From Nitrospirota bacterium (GTDB lineage: Bacteria; Nitrospirota; Thermodesulfovibrionia; Thermodesulfovibrionales; JdFR-88), in the NCBI GenBank assembly GCA_021789735.1, contig JAJYJB010000041.1:1-23387 (forward strand): a stretch of DNA of 23,387 bases, read 5' to 3'. The notes beneath the pieces were generated by a model that saw only the letters and a list, made by a program, of their open reading frames with translations, was not told where the DNA came from and made no database searches. The position numbers and the translations under genes were made by a program. Positions 1-6,070 of the stretch are shown piece by piece; the first letter of the stretch is position 1, and every line of letters begins with the position of its first letter.

Positions 1-7
1 TTAGAGG

Positions 8-460
8 TCACCGCCGCTGCCCTGTGACCGAATAGGTGAACCTGTTCAGATAGTCCGCGACGGGCACTTTAACGTCGCAGCGGAAAGAGCCGCTTCCGCC
101 GGGCGGCAGCTCCGACGGACTGGCCCCTGAGGAACATCCTGCAAGCGCCCTGCCAAAGATGTCCCTGGCCGTAAAGGTGATCCTGACATTACCGTAGGGG
201 CTGCCGGAAGTATTTGTCACACTGCCTTCAAAAAAGACCTCCGTTCCGAGTATCCTTGCCTGCTCATAACCGGAGCTGAAATAGATGTCCCACTCGGTGG
301 CCCGTTCGATATGCACCGCAAGCAGGCTGGTTGTGCCGCTTTCGGGCGTCACCGGCTGCACATAGGGGCGCTGGCCCAGGGCCATCCCCGGAAAGGACGC
401 CAGGATGGCGGCGATGATGATCATGATCTTTCGCGATGGCATTTTTAATGTTTTTTTCAA
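8..460 (-). CDS. Secreted FxLYD-like hypothetical protein
   Basis: A complete 150-residue ORF with its TGA stop at positions 8-10. Residues 1-30 form a typical export signal: Lys/Arg-rich start, hydrophobic IMIIIAAILASF stretch, then a likely signal-peptidase I site near ALG-Q. The mature part has the beta-strand pattern of FxLYD-type domains: a 'VFFEGSVTNTSGSPYGNVRI' stretch, then a change-of-form segment (TFTARDIFGRALA) and a 'LPPGGSGSFRCDV' stretch. That fold is known in secreted or cell-surface proteins of unknown function. Two cysteines (in GCSSG and FRCDV) could form a disulfide. Family assignment is by pattern only. Its operon partners, if any, lie left of the window. Confidence 0.6.
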   Translation of the reverse strand: MKKTLKMPSRKIMIIIAAILASFPGMALGQRPYVQPVTPESGTTSLLAVHIERATEWDIYFSSGYEQARILGTEVFFEGSVTNTSGSPYGNVRITFTARDIFGRALAGCSSGASPSELPPGGSGSFRCDVKVPVADYLNRFTYSVTGQRR

Positions 461-617
461 CCGCCCCTCTGGCTTTATTTTACTAAACGGAGGGGACAGC
501 CATTCGATAAAAAGGCAAAAACTTTTTGAAACGGATTTTTTTGTTTCCCGATTTTATTCTGATAAACTTTAGGGGACCGCACCCTTCGTCGCCCCAAAAA
601 AAGAGTGAGGCCGCAAA

Positions 618-1157
618 ATGAAAAACTGGAACGTAGTAGCCGTCGTCCGGGCTGATGGATTTAACGAAGCCCTCGGGGTCCTCAGGGAATTCGGCCACGT
701 CCGGCGCTCCCGTTTTTTCAACGTGATCGAAATGAGCGTGGCCAATGCAAGGGAATTTATTGATGGCATCGGCAGGAAGTTTTCTGAAAATCCGGGGTTG
801 TCCGCGCTTTTTTCAAGGCTGCTGCCTGTGGAAATGGCGTTTGCCTTTTCGACCGCCGAGGAATTCCGGGAAAAAGCAGGCGAATCGGTCAGGGCGTTCG
901 TCCCTGAATTAGAAGGGAAAAGCTTCCATGTCCGCATCCACAGGCGCGGCTTTAAAAAAAGGTTCTCAAGCCCGGATGAGGAGCGCTTTCTGGACCGGCT
1001 GGCGCTTGATGAGCTTGAGAGGTCGGGTTCGCCCGGCCGCATCAGCTTTGAGGACCCGGATGCCATAATAGCCATTGAGACCATAGAGGACAGGGCCGGG
1101 GCCGCTTTATGGAGCCGCGAAGACATGGCGCGCTATCCCTTCATCCGGGTGGAATGA
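618..1157 (+). CDS. THUMP-domain RNA-binding protein
   Basis: A 179-residue protein that looks like a stand-alone THUMP domain, a tRNA-binding module. Residues 1-70 resemble the N-terminal part of Tan1/THUMPD1-type proteins. Residues about 75-178 are the THUMP core: FHVRIHRRGFKKRF, then EERFLDRLALDELE, ISFEDPDAIIAIETI and a C-terminal WSREDMARYPFIRV. No methyltransferase, 4-thiouridine synthetase or pseudouridine synthase domain is attached, unlike most bacterial THUMP proteins, so it probably acts with a partner enzyme (inference). The start ATG is preceded by a weak GTGAGG. The gene converges on the Clp1-like kinase gene, and a degraded gene tail begins right at its stop codon. Confidence 0.75.
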   Translation: MKNWNVVAVVRADGFNEALGVLREFGHVRRSRFFNVIEMSVANAREFIDGIGRKFSENPGLSALFSRLLPVEMAFAFSTAEEFREKAGESVRAFVPELEGKSFHVRIHRRGFKKRFSSPDEERFLDRLALDELERSGSPGRISFEDPDAIIAIETIEDRAGAALWSREDMARYPFIRVE

Positions 1158-1386
1158 CGCCGGAAGTTCCCTTGTAAAGGAGGCTGGCGGCATTGTCTCG
1201 GACTGGGCAGGCAGCGGGGGGTTCCTCCGGACCGGCGATATCGCCGCCGCCCGCCTCACCTCCGTGCCGGCCTGCTTAAAGGGATCCGCGACTTTTTTGA
1301 ATGAGAAAAAAACAGAAATCAAAAAACCGTTATCCCGCCAAAGGAAATGCGGACCGCCTTTTGGTCCGGGCGGACAGGGGTCCTGA
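1150..1386 (+). pseudogene. Remnant of inositol monophosphatase (SuhB-like) C-terminus
   Basis: There is no start codon. Reading from 1162 gives an unbroken frame to TGA at 1384-1386. Its first part matches the C-terminal signature of the inositol-monophosphatase family: LVKEAGGIVSDWAG, a short gap, then FLRTGDIAAA. In E. coli SuhB, recalled from knowledge, this region is LLVREAGGIVSDFTG followed by LTGNIVAG. The rest of the gene, including the metal-binding motifs, is absent because the intact THUMP gene occupies the upstream DNA. In the same frame 1150-1161 reads WNDA, close to the family's WDxAAG, so the scar may start inside the THUMP 3' end. The distal part of the frame runs antisense into the Clp1-like gene. 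The family call is fairly sure; the exact boundaries are not. Confidence 0.65.
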
Positions 1387-2185
1387 TGAGCACGCGGGAG
1401 GCATCCAGGCCCTCGAATATCCCGAGACCCAGGCAGTTGTCACCCCTTTCAAGCCCCACAAGGCATCCGGGCACCACTTTTCCCACGGGATCAAACGGCC
1501 GTCCCTGGCGGTAGAATCCGGTCCCTTTCATGGGAAATCCGATGGTCCCGGCCCCCTTGAAATAGTCCCTGAATCTCTCCCGGCGATAGCCCGTGCGTGC
1601 CGCCCGGCTTGTCTTGTGCGCAAGCTCCGAGGGTTTCAGGCGGTGTATATTGCGGCCCTCTTTCTGGAGAATGGAAATCAAGCGCTCAAGCTCCCTTTCC
1701 TTCTGGATCGCTACGATATGTTCAGGGGCCAGGGCGCGTATCTTTCCAAGCTTTAGGGCCATTGCGGCCCGGCCGCTCACAAGCCCGGTCGTGTCCACGA
1801 TGGTGATGTCCGTCCTTCTGCGCCTGCACGCCCCGGCCATCTTCCTTGTGCCGTGGATCATCCGGCCTATGGACTCTGCGGGGTTTGTTGTCCCTACGAA
1901 GAACATGGAGCGCCTGGCGCGGGCCTGAAACAAAATGCCGCCGGCAAAGTCCCGGGGGCCCCTGAAGGCCATGGCCGAAATGGTTGCAGGAAGCCCCAGC
2001 GAGGACTGGCCAACGTCCGCGTCCACCAGGCAGACGCTTGTCCCCATCCCAAGAAGCTTTTGAAGAAGATAGCGGGCAAGAGTGGACTTTCCTGAGTCCG
2101 CCTGTCCAAGCAGCACCACCGTCCCCTTTGACCTGATTATCTCCCTGACAAGCCTCTGCCACCCGGAAGCAGGCACGATCTCCAT
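1319..2185 (-). CDS. Clp1/Grc3-like polynucleotide 5'-kinase
   Basis: A 288-residue P-loop protein resembling the Clp1/Grc3/NOL9 RNA 5'-hydroxyl kinases of archaea and eukaryotes. Visible elements are Walker A GQADSGKST (residues 27-35), the Clp1-type VDADVGQSS (54-62, aspartates for metal and substrate), a possible lid segment with GRMIHGTRKM (107-116), and IVDTTG (129-134). The C-terminal third (about 215-288) is a beta-rich domain, as in Clp1. I chose the ATG at 2185; the frame stays open to an ATG at 2236, but those 17 extra residues are Phe/Tyr-rich and outside the fold. Neither start has a clear ribosome-binding site. The expected activity is ATP-dependent phosphorylation of RNA or DNA 5' ends. 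The physiological substrate in bacteria is not known to me. Confidence 0.75.
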   Translation of the reverse strand: MEIVPASGWQRLVREIIRSKGTVVLLGQADSGKSTLARYLLQKLLGMGTSVCLVDADVGQSSLGLPATISAMAFRGPRDFAGGILFQARARRSMFFVGTTNPAESIGRMIHGTRKMAGACRRRRTDITIVDTTGLVSGRAAMALKLGKIRALAPEHIVAIQKERELERLISILQKEGRNIHRLKPSELAHKTSRAARTGYRRERFRDYFKGAGTIGFPMKGTGFYRQGRPFDPVGKVVPGCLVGLERGDNCLGLGIFEGLDASRVLIRTPVRPDQKAVRISFGGITVF

Positions 2186-2511
2186 TTTATAAATTATAAA
2201 AAAATAAAAAACAGGCGTCGAAAAAAAAACGGGCACTTCGCTTATCGGGCCTTCCCATTCGGGAATCCATTTCTCAATTGGGGATGCCTGCGGCCCGCAT
2301 CTTCCGGTGTCCGGCCCCTAAAGCCGGAATGCGGCTGCCCCATAATGCCAGGCAAATAATAAAAAAAATAAAAATAAAAATAAAAAACCCTTTTCCCGGC
2401 ACTGAAAAAAACAAAGAACCGCCCATGGCATGAGTTATGCAGTGTAATCGGCAGATGAAAAAAAGGTCTTTTTTTGGGTGAATTTAAAAAAAGAAAGGAG
2501 GTGAGTTTTCG
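2186..2511. other. Intergenic region with structured palindrome and A-rich tract
   Basis: Non-coding DNA between the divergent kinase and cytochrome genes. Positions 2281-2341 are strongly self-complementary: CCGCAT-(CT)-TCCGG at 2295-2307 pairs with CCGGAATGCGG at 2324-2334, with possible outer GGGG/CCCC pairing. Positions 2354-2392 are a low-complexity run of A and TA units. I could not match the structure to a known riboswitch. It may be a 5' leader element of the cytochrome gene. Confidence 0.5.
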
Positions 2512-2850
2512 ATGAGACCGGCCAAATCAATTCTTACGCTGGCTGCCTTCTTCTTTTTAGCGGGTACGGCTCTGGCCATTCCCATGGGGCATGCGCCCAT
2601 CGTATTCAAGAACATGATGGGCGATGTCACCGTGACCCCTGAGATGCACCTGGGCAAGGGCCTGACCTGCGCGGACTGCCACAAGAACCTGAAGCCCGTG
2701 CCCTTTAAGATGAAATTCGGGGCGGACAGGTTTACCATGAACGACATCAGAAACGGCAGGTACTGCGGGTCCTGCCACAACGGCAAAAAGGCCTTTGCCC
2801 CGGCGGGCAACTGCATGAAATGCCACAATAACGGCAAAAACCTGAAATAA
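2512..2850 (+). CDS. Periplasmic triheme c7-type cytochrome
   Basis: A 112-residue exported protein. Residues 1-22 are a signal peptide (hydrophobic LTLAAFFFLAGTALA). Three CxxCH haem-attachment motifs follow: C53-ADC-H57, C85-GSC-H89 and C101-MKC-H105. Size and spacing match cytochrome c7/c3-class electron carriers, which move electrons in the periplasm of metal- and sulfate-reducing bacteria. Only two other histidines exist (H27, H46), so at most two haems can be bis-His; the third may use Met or lack a distal ligand. The start is set by a near-perfect Shine-Dalgarno, AAGGAGGTGA at 2495-2504, seven bases before the ATG, implying strong translation. No cytochrome partners lie nearby. Confidence 0.9.
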   Translation: MRPAKSILTLAAFFFLAGTALAIPMGHAPIVFKNMMGDVTVTPEMHLGKGLTCADCHKNLKPVPFKMKFGADRFTMNDIRNGRYCGSCHNGKKAFAPAGNCMKCHNNGKNLK

Positions 2851-2864
2851 AAAACCGCCAAAAA

Positions 2865-2907
2865 GGGGGGCTTTTTAGTTTTTTTTGAAAATTTAAAAAG
2901 GCCCCCC
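2865..2907. terminator. Long hairpin after the cytochrome gene
   Basis: GGGGGGCTTTTTA (2865-2877) pairs with TAAAAAGGCCCCCC (2894-2907) with one bulged base, enclosing a T/A-rich loop. It lies 15 bases past the cytochrome stop. The loop and inner stem are T-rich, but there is no clean T run right after the 3' arm, so it may act as a 3'-end stabiliser instead of a classical terminator. Confidence 0.5.
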
Positions 2908-2956
2908 ATTGCGTCATCAAGGCGCGATGGCGCGTCCTGCCGCTGGCAAACAATTA

Positions 2957-3163
2957 ATGACCTCCCCCGGCATTTACGATCCATGTCCGCATGGAAGGTA
3001 AAACGAAAAATTCTTCGAGTCCGCCGTCCAATGGAGCCTGAAAAAAGAGATATCCTTCGATGAGAAAAATTACTCCTTTGGCTACGAGATACGGGCGGAG
3101 GCGGAAGAGGAAGGGAAAAAGAAAAACGATGTAATCTGCCATTTCGCCCGGTCGAAGAAATAG
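2957..3163 (+). pseudogene. Interrupted small ORF, unrecognised
   Basis: Codons 3002-3163 read as a natural-looking, charged, soluble protein end (EKFFESAVQWSLKKEISF, then DEKNYSFGYEIRAEAEEE, ending in FARSKK and TAG) but have no start codon. Two repairs are possible. An ATG at 2957 is in the same frame but separated by TAA at 2999-3001. Alternatively, the ATG at 2991 (MEGK) would read into this frame if the A4 run after GGT had one more A. Either makes a protein of about 55-70 residues. No Shine-Dalgarno is obvious. I do not recognise the family. It could be a decayed gene, a sequencing indel or chance. Confidence 0.4.
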
Positions 3164-3486
3164 AAGGAACAAAGCAGCTCTTTTCGAGGGTCGGGTGCCG
3201 CTTTCTGGCGTATCTATCATTCCGTTTGCACAGAAACAACGCCACATCCTCCATCACATCGGTGGGCACCGTTGACGTCAATTCCTGGCTGCAAACAAAA
3301 GTGACGGTGCGAAGCACCGCCGGGCCCGCATCGGGGTCCCAGTTGTGCCTTCTGGGCATTGTCTGCCTAGACCTCTGATAAAAAAACAAAAAAACCGCGT
3401 AAAGCCGGAGCGCTTGCGCCCATGGGAAAAAATCACTGCGTGACACAGGTTACAGCCATTGCGGCCTGAAATCTTTAATCTACTAT
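3164..3486. other. Unassigned region with two related hairpins and a palindrome
   Basis: No gene is convincingly supported here. Long frames are open on both strands (+ 3064-3378, no start; - 2484-3446, antisense over the cytochrome), but neither has a ribosome-binding site or recognisable motifs. The region holds hairpin CGGTG-GG-CACCG (3260-3271), the perfect palindrome TTGACGTCAA (3272-3281), and hairpin CGGTGC-GAA-GCACCG (3305-3319). The last contains GCGAAGC, known as an unusually stable DNA mini-hairpin. Function is unknown; it may be regulatory for the downstream kinase. Confidence 0.45.
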
Positions 3487-4665
3487 ATGGCGCTGAAAGA
3501 CCTTCTTTTTAAGCCCGCGCGGGCCGGGACGGCAAGCGGCCCGGGCCTTGATATGCCGGCGTCCGCCTGCATGGGAAAACAAAAAGAAAAAGTGTCCAAG
3601 GGCGGCTGGGACAAGGCGGAGGAAGAGAAGGCGCGGCTTGCCGCCGCCGTTGAGTCCACGGACGAAGTCATCATGATAATATCCAGGCAGGGAGAGATCG
3701 AGTACGTCAACCCTGCCTTCGAGAGGACGACGGGGTATTGCAAGGAGGAGGTCCTGGGCAGATCGCCCGTTGCCCTGGGCAGCAAACGGCACGACAGGAC
3801 GCTGTATGCGGGCTTTCTTGACACGGTGACGGCAGGCAAAACCTGGGCCGGCCGCATGACCAACAGAAAGAAAGACGGGGAGCTTGTCCATTTCGAGGGC
3901 ACCATCTCGCCTGTAAGGGACCGGGAAGGCAGGGTTTCCTGTTACGTGTCGGTCTTCCAGGACGTTACCGAGCGCATGCGGCTGGAGTCCATAGCCGAGG
4001 CGGCGAGCGCCACCAACAGCCTGGGTTATGCCCTCTCCGGGCTCAGGCACGAGCTCGTAAACCCACTGAACTCCATAAAACTTTCCGTTGCTGTGCTCGG
4101 AGCAAAGCTGGACCCCTCGATGAAAACCTACATTGAGCGCATCCATGAGGAGGTCTCCAGGATGGAGTACCTGCTTAATTCTCTCAGGAGCTTCAACAGG
4201 TATGAGGCGCTTGAGATCAGGGAGCTGGAGCTCTCCGTATTCCTGGCGGAATTCGTTTCGCTTGTCAAATGCGATTTCGCGGACAAGGGTATAATCATCG
4301 GCCTGGACGCCGCCTCTCCGGCCTCCGCGATGTGCGACCCCAGGGCGCTCAAGCAGGTCCTGCTGAACCTGATCGCAAACTCCGTGGATGCGCTTGCGGG
4401 CACCAGGGGCGGCGAAATACTGCTGGGGCTGTTCAACCTCGGCAGGACCCTGATGGTCCGGGTGGCGGACAACGGGGCGGGCATTGAAAAAGAGCAGATG
4501 AAGAACCTCTTTAAACCCTTCAACACATCAAAAAAACAGGGGACGGGGCTTGGCCTGGTGATCGTGAAAAAAATGATAACCGGGATGGGCGGCGAAGTGA
4601 AAATCGCAAGCACCCGTGGCTGCGGGACCACCGTGGACCTCCTTCTGCCCTCGGCCCGGGGTTGA
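3487..4665 (+). CDS. Soluble PAS-domain sensor histidine kinase
   Basis: A 392-residue two-component sensor kinase without signal peptide or membrane segment, so it senses a cytoplasmic cue. After a low-complexity N-terminus, residues about 50-165 form a PAS domain (TDEVIMIISRQGEIEYVNPAF, ending at the PAC-like VSVFQDVTERM). The dimerisation H-box is RHELVNPLNSIK with H188 as the phosphorylated residue, of the NtrB-like type. The ATPase domain shows the N-box (N294-x3-N298), G1 box DNGAGI (328-333), F box LFKPFNTSKK and G2 box GTGLGLVIVKK (352-362). No response regulator is adjacent, so it is an orphan kinase here. No Shine-Dalgarno supports the ATG at 3487; ATGs at 3553 or 3571 are alternatives that keep all domains. 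Confidence 0.9.
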   Translation: MALKDLLFKPARAGTASGPGLDMPASACMGKQKEKVSKGGWDKAEEEKARLAAAVESTDEVIMIISRQGEIEYVNPAFERTTGYCKEEVLGRSPVALGSKRHDRTLYAGFLDTVTAGKTWAGRMTNRKKDGELVHFEGTISPVRDREGRVSCYVSVFQDVTERMRLESIAEAASATNSLGYALSGLRHELVNPLNSIKLSVAVLGAKLDPSMKTYIERIHEEVSRMEYLLNSLRSFNRYEALEIRELELSVFLAEFVSLVKCDFADKGIIIGLDAASPASAMCDPRALKQVLLNLIANSVDALAGTRGGEILLGLFNLGRTLMVRVADNGAGIEKEQMKNLFKPFNTSKKQGTGLGLVIVKKMITGMGGEVKIASTRGCGTTVDLLLPSARG

Positions 4666-4771
4666 AGTGGCCAAACTATGATTTTTGCGTAAACTGCAAT
4701 AAAAAAAACCAAGCACACTTAATCACACTACTTCCGTCAGAAATCCTGTAACTCCTCCGCAAAAAACGGCG

Positions 4772-4777
4772 TATAAT
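4772..4777 (+). promoter_or_regulatory. Candidate -10 box before the LigD-type gene
   Basis: A perfect TATAAT lies 110 bases before the LigD-type start in a 221-base gap. No good -35 hexamer sits 16-18 bases upstream, so the call rests on the -10 alone. Confidence 0.3.
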
Positions 4778-4886
4778 CGGGAAAAGGAAGACCGTTCTCA
4801 AGACCAAGGGGTTTTTTTATTTTTTTCTTTTCCTCTGGCCCGGCTGAAGGGCCCCAGGGGAAAACGGTTTTTTGGGCGAGGTGGAA

Positions 4887-5867
4887 ATGGAAAAGGAGGC
4901 CCGGGCCATCGCCGGCAAAACAGGGAAGGCCGTTAAAACAAAAAAACCCTCCGGAAGGCCGGGGTCCGGCGGACGGGAGGTGGAGCTCACCAATCCTGAC
5001 AAGGTGCTCTTCCCTGACGAAAAGATAACCAAGGGCGAATTTGTCTCCTATTACGGGAAGATCGCCGGCACGATGCTTCCGCATCTCAAGGGCCGCCTAA
5101 TAAGCATGCAGCGCTTTCCGGAAGGCATAGTGGAGGGGCATTTTTTCCAGAAGCAGGCGCCCGAATATTTCCCGCAATGGGTAAACCGTGTGCGGGTGGA
5201 CCTCAGGCATGAGGGCCGCAAGACCTATATAACCTGCGACAACCGGCAGACATTGGTCTATCTGGCGAACCTGGTCAGCATACCCCATGTCTGGCTGAGC
5301 CGAGTGGACAAGCTGAACTACCCGGACAGGCTCATATTCGACCTGGACCCGCCGGAGGGAAGCGATGACTTCGGGCCCGTGAAATATGCCGCCCTTATAT
5401 TCAAAGAGGTATTGGAAACGTTGAGCGTAAGACCGTTCCTGATGCTGACCGGGTCTCGCGGGCTGCACGTTGTGGTCCCCCTGGACAGAAGCGCGGACTT
5501 CAGGCAGGCGTCAGATTTCGCACGGGAGGCGGCAGACGTGCTTATCGGCATGGCCCCGGAGCTCTTTACAATGGAGTTAGGCAAAACAAAGAGGGGAAAG
5601 CGCATCTTCATAGACATATTCAGGAATGCCTTTGCCCAGACCGCCGTGGCGCCTTACTCCGTCAGGGCAAGGGCTGGCGCGCCGGTTGCCGCCCCTGCCC
5701 AGTGGAGCGAGATATCGGGGAAAAGCGGGATCGACTCCACCAGCTTCAACATAAGGAACATCGGCAAGCGGCTGGCCAGAAAAGGCGACATCTGGAAAAA
5801 TATCGGTTCCAGGCCCTATTCCATAGCAAAAATGACGGAGGCGCTGAAAAAAAAGTTCGGCAGATAA
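4887..5867 (+). CDS. Stand-alone LigD-type NHEJ polymerase/primase domain
   Basis: A 326-residue protein of the LigD polymerase-domain family, the archaeo-eukaryotic-primase-type enzymes that fill gaps with ribonucleotides or deoxynucleotides during bacterial end joining. A Lys-rich tail (residues 1-30) precedes the domain. Landmarks are LTNPDKVLFPDEKITKGE (about 34-51), metal ligands in FDLDPP (D152, D154), nucleotide-binding SRGLHVVVPL (about 190-199) with H194, and IDIFRN with the third aspartate (D243). The C-terminus ends soon after the domain: no ATP-dependent ligase or phosphoesterase domain is fused, and no Ku gene is in the window. I chose ATG 4887, preceded by GAGGTGG, over an in-frame TTG at 4872. 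Confidence 0.88.
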   Translation: MEKEARAIAGKTGKAVKTKKPSGRPGSGGREVELTNPDKVLFPDEKITKGEFVSYYGKIAGTMLPHLKGRLISMQRFPEGIVEGHFFQKQAPEYFPQWVNRVRVDLRHEGRKTYITCDNRQTLVYLANLVSIPHVWLSRVDKLNYPDRLIFDLDPPEGSDDFGPVKYAALIFKEVLETLSVRPFLMLTGSRGLHVVVPLDRSADFRQASDFAREAADVLIGMAPELFTMELGKTKRGKRIFIDIFRNAFAQTAVAPYSVRARAGAPVAAPAQWSEISGKSGIDSTSFNIRNIGKRLARKGDIWKNIGSRPYSIAKMTEALKKKFGR

Positions 5868-6070
5868 AAACCATTATGGCCGGCCGCTTCGCTCATCGCG
5901 CCCCGCCTCCTTGTCCACGGATTCCAAAAAACAAAAACTGTGCCGCTATCGGACCCCGGCCCGGCTTGAACAGTTTCAGCAAGCGGGGTATATTTGTAAA
6001 GGGTATTTGTTGGCAGCCCGGCGGACAAAAGGCACTAAAAAAGGGCGCACTAAAGGAAAAGGAGCGCATC

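Noticed and set aside
2354..2392. A/TA-rich run as a possible tandem repeat or origin element
   Set aside because: Units are irregular and there are no DnaA-box-like sites around it, so it is only noted as low-complexity DNA.
2484..3446. A 320-codon open frame on the minus strand
   Set aside because: It runs antisense through the whole cytochrome gene, whose haem motifs and ribosome-binding site are unmistakable. It has no ribosome-binding site and is rich in Arg, Ser and Phe with no motifs.
5702..6070. N-terminal extension of the GH13 protein overlapping the LigD-type gene
   Set aside because: It overlaps conserved LigD codons in another frame and is low-quality sequence. The TTG at 6071 has a good ribosome-binding site right before the homologous region.
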